From contig JAEXFI010000041.1 in assembly GCA_023400235.1 (NCBI GenBank), positions 1-64,000 on the forward strand: a stretch of DNA of 64,000 nucleotides, given 5' to 3'. Position 1 is the first letter of the stretch. Every line of letters begins with the position of its first letter. This document shows, piece after piece, positions 53,371-61,337 of the stretch. Both the position numbers and the translations under genes were made by a program. Below the pieces are notes generated by a model. That model was given only the letters and a program-made list of their open reading frames with translations. It searched no databases and was not told the origin of the DNA. Source of the DNA: Bacillota bacterium (lineage in GTDB: Bacteria > Bacillota > Clostridia > Acetivibrionales > DSM-1351).

Positions 53371-54558
53371 CTAATTTATTTTTGTACCACACTTGTGACA
53401 AAATGCAGAATCAGCGTTTAATGAAGTATTACAGCTCGGACAAGTTTTAGATAATTTTTGTCCGCATTTGGAGCAAAACATGGCAACATCAGGAACGTTT
53501 GCTCCACAGCTTGTACAATACTTTTCTGAGTGATCAATAACGGGCTGTTGGGCTTCGACTCTATTTACATCAACAGCCTTAGCATCGTTAAAGAAACTTG
53601 ATACATTGAAGTCAAGAGGAGAACCAGCAATGGGAGCTGGCGCACCAGTCACATCCTTAGGAGGCTTATCCTTCGGTATACGCTCCTCGCTTAATGCGCT
53701 TCTGGCAATATCGGATATAGTTCCGCCAAAGGCTCCACCCATCATAAAGCCCCCTACGGCCCCTCCAACATTCCCCATAGAGCCTTCATTCCCAGCAAAT
53801 TTCTCAGCAATCATCATCTGCCGTTCCTCCTGCCAGGTATATCCTTCTATAATACGACCCGTTCTTCTTTCTTTGGCTTTAGATACAGCATCGTAATCCT
53901 TATCTGGAACTTCGATGGTCTCTATATTAAAAAACTTTATTTCAATTCCATAGTCTTCAAAAATTGAATCCAGTTTTTCTTTTATTACCTGACTAATTTC
54001 AAATAGATTTGAATTAATGGTAAAATAACTTACCATACCATTGATCATTATTTTTGAGATACTATCTTTTACGTGTGATGATATTATGCCCCTGAATTTA
54101 CCTGTCAGATCTTCTGCGGTGAACTGCTCTCTGAAACCGACCACTTTTAGCATAAATTTTCTGGAGTCGGATATCTGAAATGAAATACTGCCATGGAGCA
54201 TTATATGTAAAAATATTTGATAAAGCGGATCCTCTAGGGCTATGGGACCTTGAGTTCCCCAAAGCAAATCCATCTGCTGTACTTTATTAATAAAAAAGAC
54301 TTTACATGGGAAAGGAGACTCGCCACCGGTTGGTATATTAATAAGTTTATCTGCTAATGGAATATTTGGTAATGCCAGTGTTCTTCTCCCTGGATAAAAT
54401 AAATCAGCCGCATTACCATTTACAACTAAAAGTGCTTCATGTGTTTCGTCTACAATCAATTGGGAGGTTGCGTTAAAGTCTTCAACCGGATATTTCCAGA
54501 TTAGAGAATCAACAGGCCCTTCAAATTTAACCACTTCTGCAATTTCCATTAGCATCAC
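53371..54558 (-). CDS. SPFH-domain protein with C-terminal zinc ribbons (YdjI-like)
   Basis: A 395-residue protein. The N-terminal SPFH/band-7-like domain (about 1-260) is of the virion-core-protein/YdjI type (GPVDSLIWKYPVEDFN, LLWGTQGPIALEDPLY, SRKFMLKVVGFREQFT). A Gly-rich hinge (GGAVGGFMMGGAFGG) and two zinc ribbons (CTSCGANVPDVAMFCSKCG, CPSCNTSLNADSAFCHKCG) follow in the last 55 residues. SPFH proteins form membrane-bound rings or microdomains. It is the first gene of the train. Starts GTG 54558, ATG 54555 (five bases from AGGAG) and ATG 54549 are all possible. Confidence 0.88.
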   Translation of the reverse strand: MMLMEIAEVVKFEGPVDSLIWKYPVEDFNATSQLIVDETHEALLVVNGNAADLFYPGRRTLALPNIPLADKLINIPTGGESPFPCKVFFINKVQQMDLLWGTQGPIALEDPLYQIFLHIMLHGSISFQISDSRKFMLKVVGFREQFTAEDLTGKFRGIISSHVKDSISKIMINGMVSYFTINSNLFEISQVIKEKLDSIFEDYGIEIKFFNIETIEVPDKDYDAVSKAKERRTGRIIEGYTWQEERQMMIAEKFAGNEGSMGNVGGAVGGFMMGGAFGGTISDIARSALSEERIPKDKPPKDVTGAPAPIAGSPLDFNVSSFFNDAKAVDVNRVEAQQPVIDHSEKYCTSCGANVPDVAMFCSKCGQKLSKTCPSCNTSLNADSAFCHKCGTKIN

Positions 54559-54995
54559 ATCTCCTAAAATATTAGATTTAAAGTTCTATAAACATGGTAT
54601 AATATGCGCTGTACCTGATACTTTATTTAATTTTAAATGATTTCACCAGACTTACTTCTATAATAATCCCTGACATATTGTAAAATTAAAATCTAAGACT
54701 TAAACATATTAAATTTTACCATTTTAACAATTTAAATGTCAAATAATACTGATTATTGTAGTTTTGTGTACGCGATTAATTCTGGGGTGTCTTGTTATAT
54801 TTTTATGACACCAGGCTGGCAATTTGGGATTGACCATGGAAGAAAGGTGTAAGGATTCTTGAGTTGCAAAGAATCAAAAGTGAAACGATCTGAGTTTAAT
54901 CTACAAGACCGGTATGTAAGCTCCTTGCGCTGGCTCTGCCGGCAGAGCGCGACACAATATGCATTGAGGTCTGTATCCCAATTTTGAACGGAGCA
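54559..54995. other. island boundary region next to tRNA genes
   Basis: Non-coding. The part toward the tRNA (54890-54960) is locally GC-rich and contains CTCTGCCGGCAGAGCGCG, a self-complementary segment of tRNA-like appearance. Open frames across it overlap the tRNA gene and are not real. This is a plausible junction between core genome and the AT-rich accessory region. I could not find a duplicated tRNA end that would prove site-specific insertion. Confidence 0.4.
54713..54742 (-). promoter_or_regulatory. candidate promoter of the SPFH-AAA gene train
   Basis: -35 TTGACA (54737-54742) and -10 TAAAAT (54713-54718) with an 18-base spacer on the minus strand, 155 bases before the SPFH gene. 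The surrounding 480 bases up to the tRNA gene are AT-rich and hold no other gene that I can support. Confidence 0.4.
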
Positions 54996-55040
54996 CAAAA
55001 AGAAATACCTCCGGACTTTCGTCGGAGGTATTTCTTTTTG
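54996..55040 (-). terminator. terminator of the tRNA-Thr transcript
   Basis: 18-bp perfect stem (54996-55013 with 55023-55040) with loop gactttcgt. The arms end in A5/T5 tracts. It starts directly at the CCA end of tRNA-Thr on the minus strand. Confidence 0.85.
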
Positions 55041-55041
55041 G

Positions 55042-55114
55042 AGCTCCCATCCAGATTCGAACTGGAGACCTCATCCTTACCATGGATGCGCTCTGCCAAC
55101 TGAGCTATGGGAGC
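55042..55114 (-). tRNA. tRNA-Thr(GGT)
   Basis: A 73-base cloverleaf on the minus strand with acceptor GCTCCCA / TGGGAGC, D-arm GCTC...GAGC and anticodon stem CATCC/GGATG. The loop ATGGTAA reads anticodon GGT (codon ACC), and the T-arm is TCCAG-TTCGAAT-CTGGA. The 3' CCA is encoded (55039-55041). Confidence 0.95.
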
Positions 55115-55241
55115 CTGTATCAAATTGTTTGGGGCAGGTGATGGGAATCATGCCTGCTTTGTCTGCCGTTGGAGCCCTCCCGGGTTTGATTCCTGAACAG
55201 TTTATGTCAGGAATTTGTCCTTCCAACTTCTTGTTTTAAAT
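55115..55241. other. spacer with tRNA-like debris
   Basis: Between the two tRNA genes is GGTGATGGGAATC (55138-55150), the same 13-mer as in the 3' half of the neighbouring tRNA-Gly on the same strand. It is followed by a T-loop-like gtttgattcct. No complete cloverleaf can be drawn. It may be a decayed tRNA copy or a leftover of tRNA-array recombination. Confidence 0.35.
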
Positions 55242-55245
55242 CTGG

Positions 55246-55316
55246 AGCGGGTGATGGGAATCGAACCCACGCAATCAGCTTGGGAAGCTGATGTTCTACC
55301 ATTGAACTACACCCGC
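55246..55316 (-). tRNA. tRNA-Gly(CCC)
   Basis: A 71-base cloverleaf with acceptor GCGGGTG / CACCCGC and anticodon stem TCAGC/GCTGA. The loop TTCCCAA reads anticodon CCC (codon GGG), and the T-arm is GTGGG-TTCGATT-CCCAT. The 3' CCA is encoded (55243-55245). Confidence 0.95.
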
Positions 55317-55402
55317 ACTTTATGTAGCAGGCTAATGGACTAGGGTATTATAGCATGTTTTTTGTTTCCTCGTCTAGTCTCATTTTAGCCCGTTTTTTAA
55401 GA

Positions 55403-56047
55403 TTATGCCCTCTGTTCTTCAAGATATTTCTCCAATTTACGTTTTACTCGCTGTAGCGCGTTATCTATAGACTTGACATGCCTGTCCAGATCCTCTGCTA
55501 TTTCCTGATAGGACTTGCCTTCCAGATAAGAGGTCAAAACCTCCCATTCCAGGGAGCTCAATATTTCACCCATCTTATTTTCTATGCCCAGAAATTCCTC
55601 CCTGTTTATCAAAAGCTCTTCAGGGTCGCTGATATTCTCTTCACTAATGACATCCATCAGAGTTCTGTCGGATTCCTCATCAAAAATGGGCTTATTCAGC
55701 GATACATAGGAATTTAAAGGTATATGCTTTTGCCTGGTAGCGGTTTTTATGGCAGTAATAATCTGTCGGGTTATGCAAAGCTCGGCAAAGGCTCTGAAAG
55801 AAGACAGCTTGTCCCCTTTATAGTCTCTGATTGCCTTAAACAAACCGATCATGCCTTCCTGGATGATATCCTCGCGGTCGGCACCAATGAGAAAATATGT
55901 TCTTGCCTTAGCTCGGACAAAGCTCTTATATTTGTTTATAAGATATTCCAGCGCATTTTCACTGCCAGCCTTTGCCTCTTGTATTACATCCTCATCTATC
56001 ATTCCGGTATAGGTTTGATAGGCCTCAGCCCTTACGTTAATTTTCAA
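55403..56047 (-). CDS. sigH: RNA polymerase sporulation sigma factor SigH
   Basis: A 214-residue sigma-70 family factor that directs RNA polymerase to genes of the transition to stationary phase and sporulation. Region 2 is seen in ALEYLINKYKSFVRAKARTYFLIGADREDIIQEGMIGLFKAIRDY. Region 4 is seen in LSSLEWEVLTSYLEGKSYQEIAEDL with its HTH. The start is TTG 56047, with SD GGGGG seven bases upstream and the expected N-terminus. It lies 170 bases downstream of rlmB, the conserved clostridial order. Confidence 0.96.
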   Translation of the reverse strand: MKINVRAEAYQTYTGMIDEDVIQEAKAGSENALEYLINKYKSFVRAKARTYFLIGADREDIIQEGMIGLFKAIRDYKGDKLSSFRAFAELCITRQIITAIKTATRQKHIPLNSYVSLNKPIFDEESDRTLMDVISEENISDPEELLINREEFLGIENKMGEILSSLEWEVLTSYLEGKSYQEIAEDLDRHVKSIDNALQRVKRKLEKYLEEQRA

Positions 56048-56218
56048 TGCGTTGCCCCCACTTTTTCGGCTCGTTAAAGATGTTAAAATAGAGATAGATA
56101 CTCATATTAAATTATATGAGACTACCCCTACTGTGTCAAGCTTTACTTGCCCCTGCAAATCTTATCCGGCTTTTCCCCCGCTTCCCGCCTGCTTTCGCAT
56201 AGTCTTATCTTTTCCCTG

Positions 56219-57226
56219 TCAGGCCCGTCCCCTCTGCTTCAATATCTCATACATGACAATTGCAGCAGCGACTGAAGCATTCAAGGAACTTATTTCTCCC
56301 TGCATGGGTATATTTACAATAAAGTCACATTTTTCACGGATGAGCTTGCCAATGCCCTCGCCTTCACTTCCCACCACCAGCGCCATAGGGCCTTTGAGAT
56401 CGCTCTCGTAAAATGCTTTATCACCGGTGGCATCAGTACCTACCACCCACACATTGTTTTTCTTCAAATATTCTATTGTCTGAGCAATATTTGTAACTCT
56501 TGATACCGGCACGTATTCCACAGCTCCCGCTGAGGCCTTTGATACTGCTGAAGTCAGGCCGATAGCTCTTCTCTTTGGAATAATTATGCCATGGGCACCT
56601 ACAGCATTGGCGGTTCTTAAAATAGCACCAAAGTTGTGGGGGTCTGCTATTTCATCCAGAATAATGATAAAAGGAGGCTGCCCCTTTTCACGAGCTGCCT
56701 GCAGAATATCGTCAACCTCCACATATTCCTTTACGGCAACAAAAGCAATTACCCCCTGATGGGACCGGGAGGTGGACATACTGTCCAGGGCACTCTTTTC
56801 AACCTCGGTTACTATTATGCCCTTCTGCCTCGCCATTGCCACTATCTGGCGTATGGAGCCTTCACGCTCACCTTTTATTACAAACAGCTTATTTATGGTC
56901 CTGCCGGCCTTTAAAGCCTCCAGAACGGAATTTCTGCCCTCCAGCTTGTCATTATCCCCCAACTGCTCCTCCTGAACCTCTGTATCCAGCTTGGGCTCTC
57001 TGGGAATTCTCTTTTGTCCCCACTCACCTGGGGCTTTTTCTGCCTGTGCTCTATTCCCTGCCTGCGGTTTTCCGTCTCTGGCTCCTCGCCTGTTCTGCTC
57101 CGGCCTTTGTCCCCGTTTATCATAGGGATTCCTTCTTTCAGAATCCGCACCCGTACGCCTTTTATCTCCAAAAGAGCCTCTTCTTCCTCCAGAAGTACTG
57201 TTTCCCTGTCTTTTATCTCCTGCCAT
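56219..57226 (-). CDS. rlmB: 23S rRNA 2'-O-methyltransferase RlmB, SpoU family
   Basis: A 335-residue SpoU-type (trefoil-knot) methyltransferase expected to modify G2251 of 23S rRNA. ATG 57226 is chosen because the SD (GGGAGG) lies between a TTG at 57238 and this ATG. The first 85 residues are a basic, disordered RGG/Gln-rich extension not present in E. coli RlmB but common in Firmicutes. The substrate-binding domain starts at LEGRNSVLEALKAG. SpoU motifs follow: DEIADPHNFGAILRTANAVG, VSKASAGAVEYVPV and LVVGSEGEGI...NIPMQGEISSLNASVA. Confidence 0.95.
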   Translation of the reverse strand: MAGDKRQGNSTSGGRRGSFGDKRRTGADSERRNPYDKRGQRPEQNRRGARDGKPQAGNRAQAEKAPGEWGQKRIPREPKLDTEVQEEQLGDNDKLEGRNSVLEALKAGRTINKLFVIKGEREGSIRQIVAMARQKGIIVTEVEKSALDSMSTSRSHQGVIAFVAVKEYVEVDDILQAAREKGQPPFIIILDEIADPHNFGAILRTANAVGAHGIIIPKRRAIGLTSAVSKASAGAVEYVPVSRVTNIAQTIEYLKKNNVWVVGTDATGDKAFYESDLKGPMALVVGSEGEGIGKLIREKCDFIVNIPMQGEISSLNASVAAAIVMYEILKQRGRA

Positions 57227-57449
57227 GTTTCCTCCCAAGTCTTATGACTGTATCCGCCGCAGCGGTAATTTATTTACTGTTTGTCCACCGTATATTCACT
57301 GTGTATTGCTGAATGTTCACATTTCTGCTTGTATGTGCTTACTGCTTATCTCTATTTACTTGTATCTGCTTGCTGCTATATATGCTTGATGCTGTACCTG
57401 CTTACCGCCTGTATGTGCTGATTATCAGGACTTTTTGACTAAGCCCCTG
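57227..57449. repeat. degenerate tandem repeat between mrnC and rlmB
   Basis: From about 57320 to 57425 a loose repeat of roughly 10-20 bases recurs (tgcttactgctt, tgcttgtatgtgctt, tgcttgctgctatatatgct). It is a low-complexity stretch; no gene is present. Confidence 0.5.
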
Positions 57450-57869
57450 CTACTCTTCCACCGAAAGCCTTAATATTTCCATCAACCTGTCTGTTTGATT
57501 TATAAGATATAAATAGCCTATCAATGCCTCAAACCCTGTAGAATAACGATAGTCCGTTATTTCAGCATGCTTGGGCACTGTAACGGACTTTGCGTTGCGG
57601 CCTCGCCGCACCACATCCTGCTCGTCCGGGTTCAGCTTGTCCATTATGCGCCTGACAATGTCGGACTGGGCTTTGGCCTTAACATAATTCACCGACATTT
57701 TATGAAGCATGTTCACATTTGTTTTTTTATTTACAACAAGCATGGTGCGAATATAGGCTTCGTAGACCGCATCACCTATGTATGCCAGCACCAAGGGCTG
57801 AAGATTCATGACCTCCATGGGCTTTATGTCAAAGTCTCCCCGCATTTTGCCTATAATATCTTCAAACAT
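57450..57869 (-). CDS. mrnC: Mini-ribonuclease 3
   Basis: A 139-residue dsRNA-specific nuclease that has the RNase III catalytic domain without the dsRNA-binding domain, and matures 23S rRNA in Firmicutes. The signature LAYIGDAVYEAYIRTML has the catalytic Asp/Glu (about residues 33-37), and SVTVPKHAEITDYRYSTGFEALIGYLYL has the second Glu. The start is ATG after SD GGAG. It is the conserved neighbour of rlmB and cysS in clostridia. Confidence 0.95.
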   Translation of the reverse strand: MFEDIIGKMRGDFDIKPMEVMNLQPLVLAYIGDAVYEAYIRTMLVVNKKTNVNMLHKMSVNYVKAKAQSDIVRRIMDKLNPDEQDVVRRGRNAKSVTVPKHAEITDYRYSTGFEALIGYLYLINQTDRLMEILRLSVEE

Positions 57870-57969
57870 ATTGTCTCCAAACTCTAACTCAAATTCTAAT
57901 TCTGTTCCTTGCTATTATACACTAAAGTTATAACAGTTAAAACAAATTTTATTTATTGAGCCTTAGCAA

Positions 57970-58130
57970 TTATCCACAGGAAAAAGGCGGTATTTTAAGC
58001 CAAACCGCCATATATCTATGATAATACCTTGCTTTTCCACAATTTATTCATAATGTGGACATGTAATCTGTGGATAATGTGGACTAATCTGTGTATATGT
58101 TAAAAACAGGCTCATCCACGTTGTGAATAA
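57970..58130. promoter_or_regulatory. cluster of DnaA-box-like sites
   Basis: Two perfect boxes (TTATCCACA 57970-57978, TGTGGATAA 58069-58077) and several near matches: TTTTCCACA 58033, TGTGGACAT 58054, TGTGGACTA 58078, TCATCCACG 58112 and TGTGAATAA 58122. They occur in both orientations within 160 AT-rich bases between mrnC and exoA. A small hairpin ggcgg...ccgcc lies at 57986-58009. No dnaA gene is near, so this may be a DnaA-titrating or regulatory locus rather than oriC. Confidence 0.55.
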
Positions 58131-58177
58131 TTTAACCTGGAAAATACATGGCAATTCCACAGCCGGCACGGCAATAA

Positions 58178-58936
58178 TCAAAGCTGAAGCTCAAGTCCAA
58201 CTGGACAGTGATCCGAGCCCATGGTTTCAGAATATATATATGCATCGTTAACCTGGTCCTTGAGGCACTCAGAAACACAGAAGTAGTCAATTCTCCAGCC
58301 TGCATTTTTCTCCCTGGCCTTGAACATGTATGACCACCAGGTATATGCTTCTGCCTTATCTGGATATATGGACCTGAAGGTATCAATAAAGCCATTGTCC
58401 AGCAGCCGGGAAAACTTTTCACGCTCCTGGTCGGTAAATCCTGCACTGGTTCTGTTGGTCTTGGGATTCTTCAAATCTATTTCCCTGTGGGCAACATTCA
58501 AGTCTCCGCACAGGATTACAGGCTTTTTCCCTTCCAGCTCCTTCAGATAAGACCTGAAATCATCCTCCCATTTCATCCTGTAATCCAGCCTTTCAAGCTC
58601 TCTCTTGGAGTTGGGCGTATAGACGTTAACAAGAAAATAGGCCTCAAATTCCAAGGTAATGACACGCCCTTCATTGTCGTGCTCTTCCAGACCTATACCG
58701 CAGGACGACGCTATGGGCTTTATCCTGGTAAACACTGCGGTTCCTGAGTAGCCTTTTTTAAGTGCATAGTTCCAATACTGGTGGTAGCCTTCAAGCTCCA
58801 GCTCTATCTGGCCTTCCTGAAGCTTGCTCTCCTGAATGCAGAAAATATCCGCATCCGCCTGCCTGAAAAAATCCAAAAAACCCTTTTCCATACATGCCCT
58901 CAGACCGTTTACATTCCATGAAATAAGCTTTATCAT
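58178..58936 (-). CDS. exoA: exodeoxyribonuclease III (AP endonuclease, Xth/ExoA type)
   Basis: A 252-residue Mg-dependent AP endonuclease / 3' exonuclease of base-excision repair. Family motifs: LISWNVNGLRA at the start (Asn7), IFCIQESKLQ (Glu about 34), CGDLNVAHREIDL (Asp/Asn), GWRIDYFCVS and MGSDHCPVGLEL (catalytic Asp-His at the end). The start is ATG 58936 with SD GGGAGA seven bases upstream; an ATG at 58954 would place the SD inside the gene. Confidence 0.95.
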   Translation of the reverse strand: MIKLISWNVNGLRACMEKGFLDFFRQADADIFCIQESKLQEGQIELELEGYHQYWNYALKKGYSGTAVFTRIKPIASSCGIGLEEHDNEGRVITLEFEAYFLVNVYTPNSKRELERLDYRMKWEDDFRSYLKELEGKKPVILCGDLNVAHREIDLKNPKTNRTSAGFTDQEREKFSRLLDNGFIDTFRSIYPDKAEAYTWWSYMFKAREKNAGWRIDYFCVSECLKDQVNDAYIYSETMGSDHCPVGLELQL

Positions 58937-58963
58937 ATGTTTATCTCCCGACATATTTTATAG

Positions 58964-59035
58964 TTTCTGCTTTTAAGTTCTTTATTGTTATTTCTGCTTT
59001 TAAGTTCCTTATTGTTATTCCTGCTTTTGACTTTT
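58964..59035. repeat. 27-bp direct tandem repeat
   Basis: Unit starting tttctgcttttaagttc occurs at 58964-58990 and 58991-59017 (one difference), with a partial third copy from 59018. It lies in the leader of exoA, upstream of its SD. Confidence 0.75.
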
Positions 59036-59197
59036 TAGTATAGCTGCTTTTTAAAGTAAGATCATCACTACAGAATTGTATACCAACAAATGCCGGCAAT
59101 TAATCACCAGCGGGTGCTTTATAAACAAAGTTATGTACTTGATTTCTGAAATATAGTATACCACAGCCCCTCGCCCATCACAAAGGTCAGTTGCCGA

Positions 59198-60070
59198 TTA
59201 TTGCTTTCCAGGTCCTCCGAAGCCCTGAGAAATCTTAATAAAGCATACGTCCAGCCATTTTATATTCATAGCCTGCTTATACCAGTAATTTTTATCTATG
59301 CCTGACTTTTGGCTGATGAACTCCAGGGCCCCAATAAGCTCCTCATTGTCGGAAAGCGGCTTTATTTTTATGTATCCCGACTTTCCCTTAAGCTGCACCA
59401 TATACCAGCCGCCGCTTAAAACCGCCTGTATGTTGGCTGTGTCCCCCGGCTCCAGTCTTCCCACGGCGGCAGAAGCCTCATCCGGCAAATCAAATATTGT
59501 GGTGGCAGCCGGAACAGCTTTAACTGCTTCCTCAAAGCTTATCTTTGTATCGTTATACTCCTCGGAGAAATATTTAAGACGCCCAAAGCTATTGAAGGTA
59601 TCAAAAATCTGTGTATTGACAACCCCGTAAAAGGTTCCCCGGGCATGGGTTACCCTGTCGCCTCCAGTGTACACTCCGCAGTGGACTATACCCGTGTTGT
59701 CGGTATTTTTGAAGCACAGGTCGCCGGGCCTCAGCTGATTTCTATTGACGGGCTTGCATAAGACAGAGTATATGCTCTGGGCGGAATAGTCCGCTACAGC
59801 CGGGATGAGACCCATTCTTCGCAGGGTATATACTATAAGTCCGGAACAGTCAAAGTACTGATAACCTATCCACTTTTCAGCAGAATAGTTACTATAATAA
59901 TATCTGGACCTGCCAAAGGTATTTACCAGCTTTGTCAGCGCTTCTTTTGTGAGGGGCTGACCGCTTTGCCCCCCGTAGACGTAGCCCGCCCCTAGCTTTG
60001 AATTGATTATTGCCAAAAACTCCTGCAATTTGTTCAATGCTATCCACCCTTCCCTATCCTGCATTTTCAT
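59198..60070 (-). CDS. NlpC/P60 peptidase-like protein with SH3-like C-terminal part
   Basis: A 290-residue protein. The NlpC/P60 domain (about 20-165) has catalytic C75 in YFDCSGLIVY and histidines 130 (GIVHCGVY) and 142 (VTHARG), so a cell-wall endopeptidase or amidase fold. An SH3-like segment (about 195-255, GDTANIQAVLSGGWYMVQLKGKSGYIKI) follows. No signal peptide is visible, which is unusual for a wall enzyme. Phage and conjugative elements use similar proteins. ATG 60070 has no SD; TTG 60037 has GGGTGG six bases upstream and is a better start. Confidence 0.85.
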   Translation of the reverse strand: MKMQDREGWIALNKLQEFLAIINSKLGAGYVYGGQSGQPLTKEALTKLVNTFGRSRYYYSNYSAEKWIGYQYFDCSGLIVYTLRRMGLIPAVADYSAQSIYSVLCKPVNRNQLRPGDLCFKNTDNTGIVHCGVYTGGDRVTHARGTFYGVVNTQIFDTFNSFGRLKYFSEEYNDTKISFEEAVKAVPAATTIFDLPDEASAAVGRLEPGDTANIQAVLSGGWYMVQLKGKSGYIKIKPLSDNEELIGALEFISQKSGIDKNYWYKQAMNIKWLDVCFIKISQGFGGPGKQ

Positions 60071-60329
60071 ATCTGCTGAATATCTGTCAAATAGCTGATA
60101 AATACCTGCCGGCTATATGCTAAATATATGTATAACATATGCCGGTCAGATGTCTGGTATATGTCAGCTACGTATCAGTTATATGTTTCATATCTATATA
60201 GTATGAGGAAGACAAACTGCATGTTATCCTATTAATTAATTTTTAATGAGACCCTTAACACTCCCTGCAATACACCCTGTAATGCTGCCGAATGCAACCT
60301 GCCTGTGGGCTGCCACACACGACTGCTGT

Positions 60330-61040
60330 TCATAACTTAAGCAGCAGGGATATATCACAGGAAAAATACTTTTCCAGTATACTGTTCTTGTCAGGAAGAG
60401 ATATTGGTATCTCCTGCCCGTTTCTTATAATAAAGCTGTCTTCATTGAGTTTTATGACCGAGTTGGAATTTACCAGAAAGTTTGGATGGCACCTGATAAA
60501 TTTTCTGCTGTCCAGCCTGCTTAAAAGTTCTTCCAGCCCCGCTCTGGTTTTAATAAGAAAATCATCCGTATGTATCACGGTTACTTCACTTGAATTCTCA
60601 ATATACTGTATGCTCTGTACAGGTACCTTCACAGTGGTATTTTCGGATAATACCTCCAGGCTCTGACAGTCGTTTGATTTTATTGACCGCCGTATTGACG
60701 ACCTGACGCTGCTCTCTTCAATAGGCTTGACAAGATAACTCCTGACCCCCAGCTCATATCCCTCCTGGAAATGAGGCTCAAGCTCCGTTAAAAATACCAA
60801 TGTGATACTGGCATCTATTTTACGTATTCTTTTTGCACATGCAATCCCTCTTTCCGCCTCTTCATATAAATCAATAAATACCATATGAAAAGCATCGGGA
60901 GAGATAACCTCCAGCAACTCCTCACAACTTCCGTATTCGTCAATATGACAGTCACAAAGCTGCTTGGAGCAAAAGCCTTTTATTTGCTCCGATAGTACGT
61001 TCCTATCCCTTTGATTACAATCGCATACTGCTATATTCAC
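60330..61040 (-). CDS. LytTR-type response regulator (AgrA-like)
   Basis: A 236-residue regulator. The receiver domain (1-120) has acidic residues at the start, phospho-acceptor D57 in VFIDLYEE and K105 in YLVKPIEES. The C-terminal LytTR DNA-binding domain spans about 135-236 (VPVQSIQYIENSSEVTVIHT, KFIRCHPNFLVNSNSV). The start is GTG 61040 after a purine-rich GGGGGT. No kinase or peptide gene is adjacent, so it is an orphan inserted among housekeeping genes. Confidence 0.9.
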   Translation of the reverse strand: MNIAVCDCNQRDRNVLSEQIKGFCSKQLCDCHIDEYGSCEELLEVISPDAFHMVFIDLYEEAERGIACAKRIRKIDASITLVFLTELEPHFQEGYELGVRSYLVKPIEESSVRSSIRRSIKSNDCQSLEVLSENTTVKVPVQSIQYIENSSEVTVIHTDDFLIKTRAGLEELLSRLDSRKFIRCHPNFLVNSNSVIKLNEDSFIIRNGQEIPISLPDKNSILEKYFSCDISLLLKL

Positions 61041-61248
61041 CGTTTTACCCCCTTATTGAAAAATTTCAAGTCAATTCTCTGAGGTCAATGCTACATTCTT
61101 CAGATAAATAGGCTTTACAGGTGTATAGTCACCATTTTTCGACCTTAAGATTACTAATATGGAAATATTATACATTAGCTTTAGTAATATTACAATTCCT
61201 ATAGTTCACTAAAGTGAATTTTTTTGTGTGAGCTTATTAATCCGCAAA

Positions 61249-61303
61249 AAAACAGGGCCTCCCTACGCCGCAACCTTCTGCGGATTTGGGCCTGCCCTGT
61301 TTT
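61249..61303 (-). terminator. terminator of cysS
   Basis: 10-bp stem aaaacagggc / gccctgtttt (61249-61258 and 61294-61303) with a second small hairpin inside, followed on the minus strand by a T-run (TTTTTTT within GTTTTTTTGC). Confidence 0.8.
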
Positions 61304-61337
61304 AATACCAGTTTTATTCACTTCATAAAGTCAATTA

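Noticed and set aside
54896..55123. Open frames running through tRNA-Thr on the minus strand
   Set aside because: They translate the tRNA and its terminator, have no SD, and are an accident of the tRNA sequence.
30800..55316. Integration of the accessory region at tRNA-Thr or tRNA-Gly by an attachment-site repeat
   Set aside because: I searched by eye for a second copy of either tRNA 3' end in the window and found none; the idea is only positional.
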